From assembly GCF_937863835.1 (NCBI RefSeq), contig NZ_CALMHT010000072.1:26028-90027 (forward strand): a stretch of DNA of 64,000 nt. Reading direction: 5' to 3'. Of this stretch, positions 8,873 through 19,002 are shown one piece after another. The position numbers and the translations under genes were made by a program. The notes beneath the pieces are model-generated. The model saw only the letters and a list, made by a program, of their open reading frames with translations, did not search any database and was not told where the DNA came from. This DNA is from an uncultured Prevotella sp. Its GTDB lineage: Bacteria; Bacteroidota; Bacteroidia; Bacteroidales; Bacteroidaceae. The stretch's first letter is position 1, and each line of letters opens with the position of its first letter.

Positions 8873-11800
8873 ATGGAAGACAATGTTAAAACAAGTCTAT
8901 CTAATCAAAGGAGTATTATCCAGCGATTAATGTTTTTTGTTCTGTTCGCATTTTGTACAATAAGTACGTTTGCGCAGGGCAAAGTTACTGGAACCGTAGT
9001 AGATGCAACAGGTGAACCTGTCATCGGAGCTAGTGTCCTGGTAAGAGGAACGTCAAATGGTACAGTGACCGATCTGAATGGTAACTTTACTATTTCCAAT
9101 GCACAGAAGAATTCGACAATTGTCGTTTCTTATGTAGGTTACAAATCAGAAATTGTAGCTCTTTCCGGTCGCCAGGATGTTAAGATTACACTACAAGAGG
9201 ACAAAAAAGTACTTGACGAAATTGTAGTAGTAGGTTACGGTACAATGAAAAAATCGGATGTAACCGGTGCTATGGCGCGCGTGGGTGAGAAGGAACTGAA
9301 TGCTATGCCTGTTAAAGATGCTTTACAGGCTATGCAGGGAAAAACAGCCGGTGTCGACATTACATCAAGTCAACGTCCTGGTGAAACTGGAGGAATAAAC
9401 ATTCGTGGTGTGCGTTCATTGAATGCAAATCAAGGACCTTTGTATGTAGTAGATGGTATGGTATTGCAAAATTCTGACGGTATAAGTAATCTGAACCCTC
9501 AAGATATTGAGTCTATTGATGTGTTGAAAGATGCTTCAGCTACTGCTATATATGGTTCGCGTGGTGCCAATGGCGTAATCTTGGTTACGACGAAACATGG
9601 TAAAGATGGCAGAATGTCTTTGAACTATTCAGGTTCTGTTACTTTCGAAAAAATGTATTCTGTAGAAGATCAGATGAGTGCAGCGGAGTGGTTACAGTAT
9701 GCGCGTCTGGCTAAATATAATATGGGTACATACAAGTCAACAATCGGTAGTGACGGTTATGTGGTCCCGTCATTGACAGCTGACCAGTCTGTTTGGGGAT
9801 CTGTAACAGCTTCTTTTGCTAATATAGCACAAGCTTATGATTCGGATGGCAACTATGATGCCAGCAAAGTGGGTAGTTACGACTGGACATCTCTTGGTAA
9901 ACAAACAGGTATCACTCAAGAACATACGATTAGTGCAGCAGGTGGCACGGATAAATTCCAAGGTTATGGTTCTTTCGGATATCTGAAACAAAGAGGAACA
10001 CAACCTGGTCAGAATTATACACGATATACGGCCAAGGTAACATTCGACGGCTCTCCAAAACCATATTTTAAGATGGGAACGTCTATCAATGCTACTTATG
10101 GTGACCAGGATTATGGTTATAGTTTCCAGAAGTCTACGACAGGTTCCGGTGACTATTATAGTGCATTGCAGGCTATGTTACCATGGACTGTTCCTTATGA
10201 TGAAAATGGCGCATATATACGTAACCCGGCAGCAGGCGACGTCAATATCATCAACCCGATTAGTGAATTAAGTTATACAACTAATAACCGCAAGAATTTC
10301 AATGTAAGTGGAAGTTTCTATGGTCAATTGGATTTTGGTAAGATATGGGAGCCATTAGACGGTTTGAAGTATCGTATACAATTCGGTCCAGAGTTTAAAT
10401 TCTATCAGACAGGAACATTCTGGGATGGTGATGGTATAAATGGTGATGGCAATAATACTGCTAAATGGAATCATTATACGACACGTGCATGGACATTGGA
10501 TAACCTTGTATATTATGATAAGACAATAGCAAAAGATCATAAAATCGGTCTTACATTAATGCAATCTGCTTCCGGATATCATTATGATTATAGTACATCT
10601 TCAAGTGTTGGTGTGGCAATGGATACAGAATTATGGTATAACATGTCTTCTGGTACATATACATTAGGCACAGGATATTCTGAAAACCAGATGAGTTCAT
10701 ATATGATTCGTGCCAATTACGGTTATAAAGACAAATATATGTTGACAGCTTCTGTTCGTTGGGATGGTAGTTCCGTCTTAGCTGAAGGTCATAAATGGGC
10801 AAGTTTCCCATCAATGGCTTTAGCATGGCGTGCAGATCAGGAGAGCTTCTTAAGAAATGTTTCATGGCTCAGTCAGTTAAAGCTCCGTTTAGGTGTCGGT
10901 GTAACAGGTAACTCTGCAATCAGTGCATTTGGTACGAAAGGTGCAATCCAAGGTTTGTACTACAATTGGGGTACGACATCGTCATCCCTTGGTTATGTTG
11001 GATCTGATGCTTCATCTGCATCGCCTAATAAGATGCAGAACAATTCATTGGGTTGGGAACGTACAACGCAGTATAACCTCGGTCTAGATTATGGATTCCT
11101 GAATAGTAGAATTAATGGTAGTATTGATATCTATAAAACAAAGACGAAAGACTTGCTTATGTCAATGGTTATTCCAAGTATGACAGGTTATACAAGTACT
11201 TATGCCAATGTTGGTAAAACAAAAGGTTGGGGTATCGATTTCCAACTGAATGCGATTCCTGTTCAGACAAAAGATTTAACATGGACATTAGGGCTGACTT
11301 GGTCAAAGGATAAGAGTGAAATCGTTGAACTGTCAAATGGAAATACGCAAGACCTCACTAACAGATGGTTCGTAGGAGAAGAAATAGGTGTTTACTATGA
11401 TTATGTATATGATGGTATATGGAAAACATCTGAATCTGAAGAAGCTGCTACATACAATCGTAAACCAGGACAGATCAAAGTGAAGGATATTGATGGTGAC
11501 GGTAAAATAACGACTAGCGATAAAGCTATTGTAGGAACAGTTCGCCCAACATGGTCTGGTGGTATCACAAGTACTTTGAATTATAAGAATTGGGAATTCT
11601 CATTCTTCGTATATTCTCGTTGGGGATTCACCGTACCTAATGGTTCTTTGACTCTTGACGGTCGCTATATGCAACGTAAGATAGATTATTGGGTTGCAAA
11701 TGTTAATGAGAATGCGTATTATTATTCTCCAGGTATCAATGGTGAGTCAGCAGATGCATATCAGTCTTCTATGAATTATCAGGATGGTTCGTTCATTAAG

Positions 11801-12022
11801 TTGCGTAATGTATCATTAGGATATACGTTTACAAGTAAGCAATTGAAAGGAACTGGTATAAATAACCTGAAGGTATATGTTCAGGCAATGAATCCATGGA
11901 GAATATATTCTAAGTGTGATTATTTGGATACTGACTTGTTGAATTATTCCAATAATACAACAAACTATGGTTCAGAGACATCTTCACGTTCATTTGTTAT
12001 AGGACTTAATGTTGGATTTTAA
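8873..12022 (+). CDS. SusC/RagA-family TonB-linked outer membrane protein (pair 1)
   Basis: 1049 aa; GTVVDATGEPVIGASVLVRGT...GTVTDLNGNF carboxypeptidase-like domain, DEIVVVGYGTMKKSDVTGA, KDASATAIYGSRGANGVILVTTK plug motif, C-terminal aromatic residue. Confidence 0.97.
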   Translation: MEDNVKTSLSNQRSIIQRLMFFVLFAFCTISTFAQGKVTGTVVDATGEPVIGASVLVRGTSNGTVTDLNGNFTISNAQKNSTIVVSYVGYKSEIVALSGRQDVKITLQEDKKVLDEIVVVGYGTMKKSDVTGAMARVGEKELNAMPVKDALQAMQGKTAGVDITSSQRPGETGGINIRGVRSLNANQGPLYVVDGMVLQNSDGISNLNPQDIESIDVLKDASATAIYGSRGANGVILVTTKHGKDGRMSLNYSGSVTFEKMYSVEDQMSAAEWLQYARLAKYNMGTYKSTIGSDGYVVPSLTADQSVWGSVTASFANIAQAYDSDGNYDASKVGSYDWTSLGKQTGITQEHTISAAGGTDKFQGYGSFGYLKQRGTQPGQNYTRYTAKVTFDGSPKPYFKMGTSINATYGDQDYGYSFQKSTTGSGDYYSALQAMLPWTVPYDENGAYIRNPAAGDVNIINPISELSYTTNNRKNFNVSGSFYGQLDFGKIWEPLDGLKYRIQFGPEFKFYQTGTFWDGDGINGDGNNTAKWNHYTTRAWTLDNLVYYDKTIAKDHKIGLTLMQSASGYHYDYSTSSSVGVAMDTELWYNMSSGTYTLGTGYSENQMSSYMIRANYGYKDKYMLTASVRWDGSSVLAEGHKWASFPSMALAWRADQESFLRNVSWLSQLKLRLGVGVTGNSAISAFGTKGAIQGLYYNWGTTSSSLGYVGSDASSASPNKMQNNSLGWERTTQYNLGLDYGFLNSRINGSIDIYKTKTKDLLMSMVIPSMTGYTSTYANVGKTKGWGIDFQLNAIPVQTKDLTWTLGLTWSKDKSEIVELSNGNTQDLTNRWFVGEEIGVYYDYVYDGIWKTSESEEAATYNRKPGQIKVKDIDGDGKITTSDKAIVGTVRPTWSGGITSTLNYKNWEFSFFVYSRWGFTVPNGSLTLDGRYMQRKIDYWVANVNENAYYYSPGINGESADAYQSSMNYQDGSFIKLRNVSLGYTFTSKQLKGTGINNLKVYVQAMNPWRIYSKCDYLDTDLLNYSNNTTNYGSETSSRSFVIGLNVGF

Positions 12023-12038
12023 TTAAATAAGAATTATT

Positions 12039-14132
12039 ATGAATATTAATAAATATATAATCGGCACATTGTTGCTCGGTTCTACAGGAATAGGCTTGAC
12101 ATCCTGTAGTGACAGTTTTCTGGATGAAACGCAGGTTAACGCGTACAACACAGAATATTTTAAGACTCAGGCAGGTCTTGACGATTTAATAACGGGAACC
12201 TATTCAGGACTGAAGTTCCAGTTTAATTATATTTGGGCATGTGAGTTGTATACAATGGGTGTAGATGAATTTACAGATGCAAATAATCAGATTCCTGCAT
12301 ATAATGGTTACAGTTCTGTATTGAATTCTGATGAAACAGGTGCCAATAAACCATTGTGGGATAATATGTATAATCGTATAGAGAGTGCAAATACTGCTAT
12401 TCAGAATATTCCATTATACTATAGTTCTACAGCATCAACATATAACACCCGTTTGGGAGAAGCTTATTTTTTGAGAGCTTACTTCTATTTCCAATTGGTT
12501 AAACAATACGGAGGGGTACCATTGAAACTGACTCCTTCCAATGGCGTGTTGACTACTTATTATACTAGGAATTCACAAGAAGAATGTTTCGCACAAATCA
12601 TTTCTGACTTAGAAGAAGCATATACTTTATTGCCAACTACGGCTGCGGAAACAGGACGAATTACAAAGTATGCTGCTGCCCATTATTTGGCTAAGGCACA
12701 TCTGTTCCGTGCAAGTGAATTGTATTCCAGCTGGAATTCTAGTTACAAAGATGCAGATTTGGCTGCTGTGATCAAATACGGTAGTGAAGTGGTAACAGCT
12801 TGTCCTTTATGCACAGATTATAGTGCACTGTGGGATTATCAGAAAGCTAATGGCGATAATGAAAAAGTATCAGAGGTCGTTCTTGCTGCGCAGTTCTCTG
12901 ACGATCAGACTACATGGGGACGTTACGGAAACCAAATGCATTTGTATTATCCTTCGGTATATCAAGACTTAGCCGGTACTGTTCGTGATATATCAGGAGG
13001 ACGTGAATTCAGTTATGATCGCGCCACCAATTATACAATGGATGTATTTGATAGAGTTAACGATTCCCGTTTCTGGAAATCATTTATAACTTGTTATGGA
13101 TGTAACTCTACAGCAAAGGCTCCTACATGGACAGCTGCACAGTCAACTGCTGGTATATTGCCAAGTGGAGCGACTGTAGGCGGAAAACGTTTCTCAGGTA
13201 GTGAACTGGCCATAAAATATATTGTAAATGATGCCGGTGATACCCGTTATGCTGCTGTCTCAGGAGATGCAACAGGAGTAACGAAAAATGGAACGATGGA
13301 AAATACTCATACTTTTGTCCGCTATTTTAAAGGTGAAAATGACGCTTTCGTAGGACAGCATGGAAATGAAGGTTATTATGGAGTCCAAAAACGTTCTGTC
13401 GCATTGTCAAAATATCGCGATGGTTATCGTATAGCTATTGCCAGTCAGTTTGGTACCCGCGATGCTATATGTGCACGTTCAGCTGAGGATGTCCTGATGG
13501 TAGCCGAGGCTTATGCCCGTCAGAAAGATTATACGAACGCTATTACATATCTTAATAAGATACGAGATAGGGCCGCATTTACAGAAGGTGAAGATCGTAG
13601 CATAAGTATTGATGGTGGTCAGGCGTATAAGAATAATACTTATTGTACGGGTAAAGGTGGCGGATATTCTGCAGACGGAGCAATCTATTGGGGAAAGAAT
13701 ACATATTATGAATCCAATAATATGGAAGGAAGTGTGACAACAGCATCAACCAAGACTTCTATGCATTTGAATTCAATAAATGATATCCTGAATTCTGCAG
13801 TCGATAATAAGATATATAATGCATTAACGACAGCTACAGGTTACACTTCGAGTGGTGACGTTACTTATGATAAAGTAATGAACTTTATTCTAGATGAGCG
13901 TACCCGTGAATTATGTGGCGAATTATATCGTTGGGAAGATTTAGCACGAACAAAGACTTTACAGGCTCGTTTTAATGCTTTCAATGATGGAAATGGTCGT
14001 GAAGGAACATTTGATCCCGCAACACATTATTTCCGTCCTATACCACAGTCGTTCTTGGACGGTATAACAAATGAATCTGGCGCTAATCTGACAGATGAAG
14101 AAAAGGCTGCAATGCAGAACCCAGGATACTAA
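12039..14132 (+). CDS. SusD/RagB-family glycan-binding lipoprotein (pair 1)
   Basis: 697 aa; lipobox-like GLTSCSDSFLDE, RAYFYFQLVKQYGGVPL, KIRDRAAF, DERTRELCGELYRWEDLAR motifs. Confidence 0.95.
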   Translation: MNINKYIIGTLLLGSTGIGLTSCSDSFLDETQVNAYNTEYFKTQAGLDDLITGTYSGLKFQFNYIWACELYTMGVDEFTDANNQIPAYNGYSSVLNSDETGANKPLWDNMYNRIESANTAIQNIPLYYSSTASTYNTRLGEAYFLRAYFYFQLVKQYGGVPLKLTPSNGVLTTYYTRNSQEECFAQIISDLEEAYTLLPTTAAETGRITKYAAAHYLAKAHLFRASELYSSWNSSYKDADLAAVIKYGSEVVTACPLCTDYSALWDYQKANGDNEKVSEVVLAAQFSDDQTTWGRYGNQMHLYYPSVYQDLAGTVRDISGGREFSYDRATNYTMDVFDRVNDSRFWKSFITCYGCNSTAKAPTWTAAQSTAGILPSGATVGGKRFSGSELAIKYIVNDAGDTRYAAVSGDATGVTKNGTMENTHTFVRYFKGENDAFVGQHGNEGYYGVQKRSVALSKYRDGYRIAIASQFGTRDAICARSAEDVLMVAEAYARQKDYTNAITYLNKIRDRAAFTEGEDRSISIDGGQAYKNNTYCTGKGGGYSADGAIYWGKNTYYESNNMEGSVTTASTKTSMHLNSINDILNSAVDNKIYNALTTATGYTSSGDVTYDKVMNFILDERTRELCGELYRWEDLARTKTLQARFNAFNDGNGREGTFDPATHYFRPIPQSFLDGITNESGANLTDEEKAAMQNPGY

Positions 14133-14166
14133 TTGTATTAAATTAGGTTATTATTAATGTTAAAAT

Positions 14167-14198
14167 CAGACTCGCAGTTATGCGGGTCTGATTTGTTT
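14167..14198 (+). terminator. Rho-independent terminator after SusD pair 1
   Basis: CAGACTCGC-AGTTAT-GCGGGTCTG followed by ATTTGTTTTTTT. Confidence 0.8.
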
Positions 14199-14363
14199 TT
14201 TTATCATTTTACATCCATTGATAATATTGTAACATATACATTCTGTAGGCTAGTGGATGAATAATTTATATGAATGATATGTTAAACAGGAAAATTAACT
14301 TATAATTGTACAATTTTCGCATAAAATGAACGAAATTACCACAATTTATATATTAAAAGACGA

Positions 14364-14371
14364 TAAATTTG
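14364..14371 (+). promoter_or_regulatory. Bacteroidetes-type -7 box (TAAATTTG) for the second operon
   Basis: TAnnTTTG about 28 nt upstream of the ATG at 14400, after the terminator at 14167-14198. Confidence 0.4.
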
Positions 14372-14399
14372 CAGCATAAATTAACGAATTCAAACATCT

Positions 14400-15728
14400 A
14401 TGAAACTAAAACTGATACTGTTAACTGTATTGTTAATTTCATGTACAGCTAATGCTAAGAAGAAACAACAATTGTTTCCTGATGGCTCTGTAGTACCTGA
14501 ATGGTTTAATGATACAGCCAAGGTAGATATAACAAATCTAGGGAAAAAATACGTTATTACCGATTACGGAGTCAAGGACGATTCTACTATTGTACAAACA
14601 GAAGCAATACAGAAAGTTATTGATACAGCTGCTGCTGATGGCGGAGGTGTAATCGTAATACCTAAAGGAACATTCCTTAGTGGTTCTATATTCTTCAAAC
14701 AGGGCACACATCTCTATCTTTCAGAAGAAGCTACATTGAAAGGAATAGATGCCATCAAATATTATAAAATACTTCGAACGAGACTGGAAGGTAATACAAT
14801 CGATTATTTTGCAGCTTTGGTTAATGCTGACGGACTTGATGGTTTTACAATTTCAGGTAAAGGAACAATCAATGGTAACGGCACCCGTTTTTGGGAGGAA
14901 TTCTGGATACGTCGCAGAATAAATAAGGATTGTACCAATTTGGAAGCGATGCGTCCACGTCTGACTTATATATCCAACTGTAAAAATGTACAGGTACAGG
15001 ATGTTCACCTTATTAACAGCTCATTTTGGACGAATCATATTTATCGCAGTAATCATGTGAAATTCATAGATTGTTATATCTATGCACCTACATCAGGTAT
15101 TAAGGCACCAAGCAGTGATGCGATTGATATAGACTATTGTCACGATGTATTGGTACATGGATGTTATATGAGTGTGAACGATGATGCTGTTGTACTAAAA
15201 GGAGGAAAGGGAACTTGGGCAGATAAAGATACGACAAACGGTCCCAATTACAATGTCATAGTAGAGGATTGTAAATATGGTGTCGTTCATGGATGTCTGA
15301 CATTCGGTAGTGAATCTCTTAATGATCGTAATATCATATTTCGTCGTTGCGATGTTCACAATGCCAATCGTGTGATTTGGTTGAAAATGCGTCCAGATAC
15401 GCCTCAGCATTATGAATATCTTTCTGTTGAAGATGTAACAGGCGACTGTAGCAGTTTCTTGGTAGTACGTCCATGGACTCAATTCTATAATCTGGAAAAA
15501 AGAGATGATATGCCTATGTCAATGTGTAATAACATCAACTTTAAGAATATTAAGGTGAAAAGTGAAAATTTCATGGATGTAGGCAAATCCGATAAGTATA
15601 TTCTGCGAGACTTTCATTTTGAAAACTGCAATATCCAGAACGAAGCAGATTTATTAGAAGAAGGTACGATCCAGAATATGACATTGAAGAATGTCAAGAT
15701 GAATGGTAAGAAAGTCGAGAAATTTTAA
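14400..15728 (+). CDS. GH28-family glycoside hydrolase (variant active-site motifs)
   Basis: 442 aa, signal peptide; YVITDYGVKDDST, SSDAIDIDYC, NDDAVVLKGG, LTFGSES right-handed beta-helix signature; WLKM in place of canonical RIK. Confidence 0.85.
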   Translation: MKLKLILLTVLLISCTANAKKKQQLFPDGSVVPEWFNDTAKVDITNLGKKYVITDYGVKDDSTIVQTEAIQKVIDTAAADGGGVIVIPKGTFLSGSIFFKQGTHLYLSEEATLKGIDAIKYYKILRTRLEGNTIDYFAALVNADGLDGFTISGKGTINGNGTRFWEEFWIRRRINKDCTNLEAMRPRLTYISNCKNVQVQDVHLINSSFWTNHIYRSNHVKFIDCYIYAPTSGIKAPSSDAIDIDYCHDVLVHGCYMSVNDDAVVLKGGKGTWADKDTTNGPNYNVIVEDCKYGVVHGCLTFGSESLNDRNIIFRRCDVHNANRVIWLKMRPDTPQHYEYLSVEDVTGDCSSFLVVRPWTQFYNLEKRDDMPMSMCNNINFKNIKVKSENFMDVGKSDKYILRDFHFENCNIQNEADLLEEGTIQNMTLKNVKMNGKKVEKF

Positions 15729-15758
15729 AATATTAATATTATCTATTAACTTTAAATT

Positions 15759-18700
15759 ATGAATAAACAATTAACTAAGAAAACGATCCTGTCGATTGCC
15801 ATATTATTTATGGTAGTGGCGTTCCTGTCTTTCTTTAGTATCCAGTCTGCAAAGGCTGAAACTAATGAACTGCAACAGCAAAGCGTTTTAACAGGAACAG
15901 TTGTTGACGGCCATGGCGATCCTGTCATTGGCGCAACCGTAACGGTTGTTGGTGGTAGTGCCTCTCAAGGAACTATTACAGATTTTGATGGAGTTTTTAA
16001 GATTAAGGCCAAAGTTGGTGCCAAATTAAAAATTACGTATGTAGGTTATGATACACAGACAGTATCTGCACGCAACGGAATGAAAGTAACGTTGGCTGAA
16101 AACAGTACGATGTTACAGGGCGTAGAAGTCGTAGCTTATGGTGTACAAAAGAAAGTGACTGTCACCGGAGCTCTTTCGAGCGTTAAGGGTGAAGAACTGA
16201 CACGTACCCCGGTAAGTTCAGTCAATAACATCTTGGCTGGTCAGTTGAGTGGTATCACTTCCGTACAGTATTCTGGTGAACCTGGAAATGATGCAGCCAG
16301 CATATTTGTCCGTGGTCAAGCTACTTTTAATAATTCAGAGCCTCTCGTACAGGTTGATGGTGTAGAACGTTCTATGAGCGACATCAATCCAAACGAAATC
16401 GAAAGTATTACAGTATTGAAAGATGCTTCAGCTACTGCTGTATTCGGTGTCCGTGGTGCGAATGGCGTTATCCTGATAACGACCAAACGTGGTCAGGAAG
16501 GAAAAGCCAAGATATCGGCATCGACCAATTTTAGTATATTGACTCCTACAAAGATGGTGGAACAGGCAAATTCTTATGAATATGCTACATTCTACAATCA
16601 GATGCTTGCCAATGATGGTCAAAACCCGGCATTCTCGGATGTTGTACTTCAGAAATTTAAAGATCATTCAGATCCAATCCGTTATCCGGATACTAAATGG
16701 GATGATTATATCATGAAGAAATCAACACTGCAGACACAAAATGATATTAGTATATCAGGAGGAACAAAAAGTACACGCTATTTTATTAGTTTAGGTTATT
16801 TTACCCAAGGCGGTCTGTTTAAGGAATTTGGATTGCCATTTGATTACGGTTATCAATATAACAGGTTCAATTATCGTAGTAACTTGGATATAGACATCAC
16901 CAAAACTACAACGATTTCATTCAATGTCGCAGGTAATGTAAGCACTGGTAATCGTCCATTGACAAGTGGAGGAGCTTCCGGTCTTATTAAAGCGATGTAT
17001 CAGGCTACACCTTTCTCTAGTCCGGGACTGGTAGATGGAAGACTGGTTACCACAGCCACCGATTATACTGATATGGGTACAGACCAGTTGCCTTTTGTTG
17101 GAGGATCGGGTATGACATATTATGCGTATTCTGGAAGTCGTGCCGGCTTTACCCAGACTAATACCAATAAGAGTCAGATGGACTTGCAGTTGACACAAAA
17201 GTTAGATTTCCTTACTAAGGGCTTGAGCTTTAAAATAAAAGGTTCATACAACAGTACATATTATGTGTATAAGAGTGGAACGCTTGAAAGAGCGACATAT
17301 ACTCCTGTCTTACTTTCAAACGGAACGCTCGGTTATAAGAAGTCTGGTACAGACGGAACTCAGATCAATTATAGTGATGAGGATACAGGTAAAGCGCGTG
17401 ACTGGTATTTCGAGACATCTCTTAATTATGCCCGCTCTTTCGGAGCTCATAATGTTTCCGCTTTATTATTGTACAACCAGAGTAAAACGTATTATCCTTC
17501 AGCATATTCAGATATACCTCATGGATATGTCGGATTGGTTGGACGTGTCACTTATGACTGGAAAAGCCGTTATTTAGCTGAATTTAATATAGGACATAAT
17601 GGTTCGGAAAACTTTGCTGAAGGCAAACGCTTCGGAACATTCCCAGCTGGTTCTGTTGGATGGATTGCCAGTGAGGAACCTTTCTGGAAGCCGATTAAGA
17701 AATATGTCAGTTTCTTGAAATTGCGTGCTAGCTGGGGTCTTGTCGGTAATGACCAATATGGTAGTGACAACTCAACACGTTTCATGTATTTGGCAGATCC
17801 TTATTATGTTAACAGCGGTAGTTATATATCTCGTGGCGGATACGCTTATAACTTCGGTGTGAATAACAGTACTGCTACGAAAGGTGCTTACGAGGGAACA
17901 AAAAACAACCCGAATGTAACATGGGAAAAAGCCTTCAAACAAGATTATGGTATTGATATCAATTTCTTAGATGATCGTCTGCGTGGCACATTTGATTATT
18001 ATCATGAACATCGTACGGATATCCTTCTTAATGACTATACAGCACCAAGCATCATCGGATTTACTGTACCATTGGCTAATCTTGGTTCTGTGAATAGTTG
18101 GGGATGGGAACTGTCTTTGAAGTGGCAGGATAAGATAGGAAAAGATTTCCGTTATTGGATAGGTGCAAATATTTCATACAACCAGAACAAAGTGTTGGAA
18201 GAGAAAGAAAGACCGTATGCCAATGAATATCAATATAATAAGGGACATCGTATAGGTGCCCGTAGCCAATATTTGTTCTTTGAATATTACGAAGAAGCCT
18301 CAGGTAACAACATCGGAACGGCAGGTCGCTACAAAGCAAAATATGGAACCGATATGCCGACACAGCTTGTGTCAGACCTTAAACCAGGTGATTGTGTTTA
18401 TGTGGATCTTGACAAGGACGGTAAAATATCACCAGATGATATGAGTAAGGATTATGGACGTACTGATGATCCTGAATATATGGCTGGTTTTAATCTGGGA
18501 TTCTCATGGAACCATTGGTCATTTAATACACAGTGGACAGCTGCTTGGAATGTCAGCCGCATGCTTTCAGACGTATTTATGCAACCGTTCTTCAGTGCGT
18601 CAAATACGACACAGGGTGGACTCCTGAAATATCAAGTGGAACATACATGGACTACAGCGAATCCGTCTCAAGATGCAGAATATCCACGTGCTACATGGAC

Positions 18701-18965
18701 GAATGCCTCTCAGAACTATGTCGCTTCTACATTATATGAAAAAGATTCCAAATACTTACGACTTAAAACTTTGCAGATTGCTTATGATTTCCAACTTCCG
18801 ATTATGAAAACACTTGGACTGAGTCAATTGCAAGTTGCTCTCAGCGGTTATAACCTCTTGACATTCACTCCTTATTTGTGGGGTGATCCAGAGACAAGAT
18901 CTAGTAGTTCTCCTTCATATCCATTACAGAGAACATACACAATAAGTCTAAAGGTCGGTTTCTAA
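15759..18965 (+). CDS. SusC/RagA-family TonB-linked outer membrane protein (pair 2)
   Basis: 1068 aa; GTVVDGHGDPVIGATVTVVGG, KDASATAVFGVRGANGVILITTKRG. Confidence 0.97.
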   Translation: MNKQLTKKTILSIAILFMVVAFLSFFSIQSAKAETNELQQQSVLTGTVVDGHGDPVIGATVTVVGGSASQGTITDFDGVFKIKAKVGAKLKITYVGYDTQTVSARNGMKVTLAENSTMLQGVEVVAYGVQKKVTVTGALSSVKGEELTRTPVSSVNNILAGQLSGITSVQYSGEPGNDAASIFVRGQATFNNSEPLVQVDGVERSMSDINPNEIESITVLKDASATAVFGVRGANGVILITTKRGQEGKAKISASTNFSILTPTKMVEQANSYEYATFYNQMLANDGQNPAFSDVVLQKFKDHSDPIRYPDTKWDDYIMKKSTLQTQNDISISGGTKSTRYFISLGYFTQGGLFKEFGLPFDYGYQYNRFNYRSNLDIDITKTTTISFNVAGNVSTGNRPLTSGGASGLIKAMYQATPFSSPGLVDGRLVTTATDYTDMGTDQLPFVGGSGMTYYAYSGSRAGFTQTNTNKSQMDLQLTQKLDFLTKGLSFKIKGSYNSTYYVYKSGTLERATYTPVLLSNGTLGYKKSGTDGTQINYSDEDTGKARDWYFETSLNYARSFGAHNVSALLLYNQSKTYYPSAYSDIPHGYVGLVGRVTYDWKSRYLAEFNIGHNGSENFAEGKRFGTFPAGSVGWIASEEPFWKPIKKYVSFLKLRASWGLVGNDQYGSDNSTRFMYLADPYYVNSGSYISRGGYAYNFGVNNSTATKGAYEGTKNNPNVTWEKAFKQDYGIDINFLDDRLRGTFDYYHEHRTDILLNDYTAPSIIGFTVPLANLGSVNSWGWELSLKWQDKIGKDFRYWIGANISYNQNKVLEEKERPYANEYQYNKGHRIGARSQYLFFEYYEEASGNNIGTAGRYKAKYGTDMPTQLVSDLKPGDCVYVDLDKDGKISPDDMSKDYGRTDDPEYMAGFNLGFSWNHWSFNTQWTAAWNVSRMLSDVFMQPFFSASNTTQGGLLKYQVEHTWTTANPSQDAEYPRATWTNASQNYVASTLYEKDSKYLRLKTLQIAYDFQLPIMKTLGLSQLQVALSGYNLLTFTPYLWGDPETRSSSSPSYPLQRTYTISLKVGF

Positions 18966-19002
18966 GATGTTTTTCATTTGGAATATTAAAATAAAATATG
19001 AT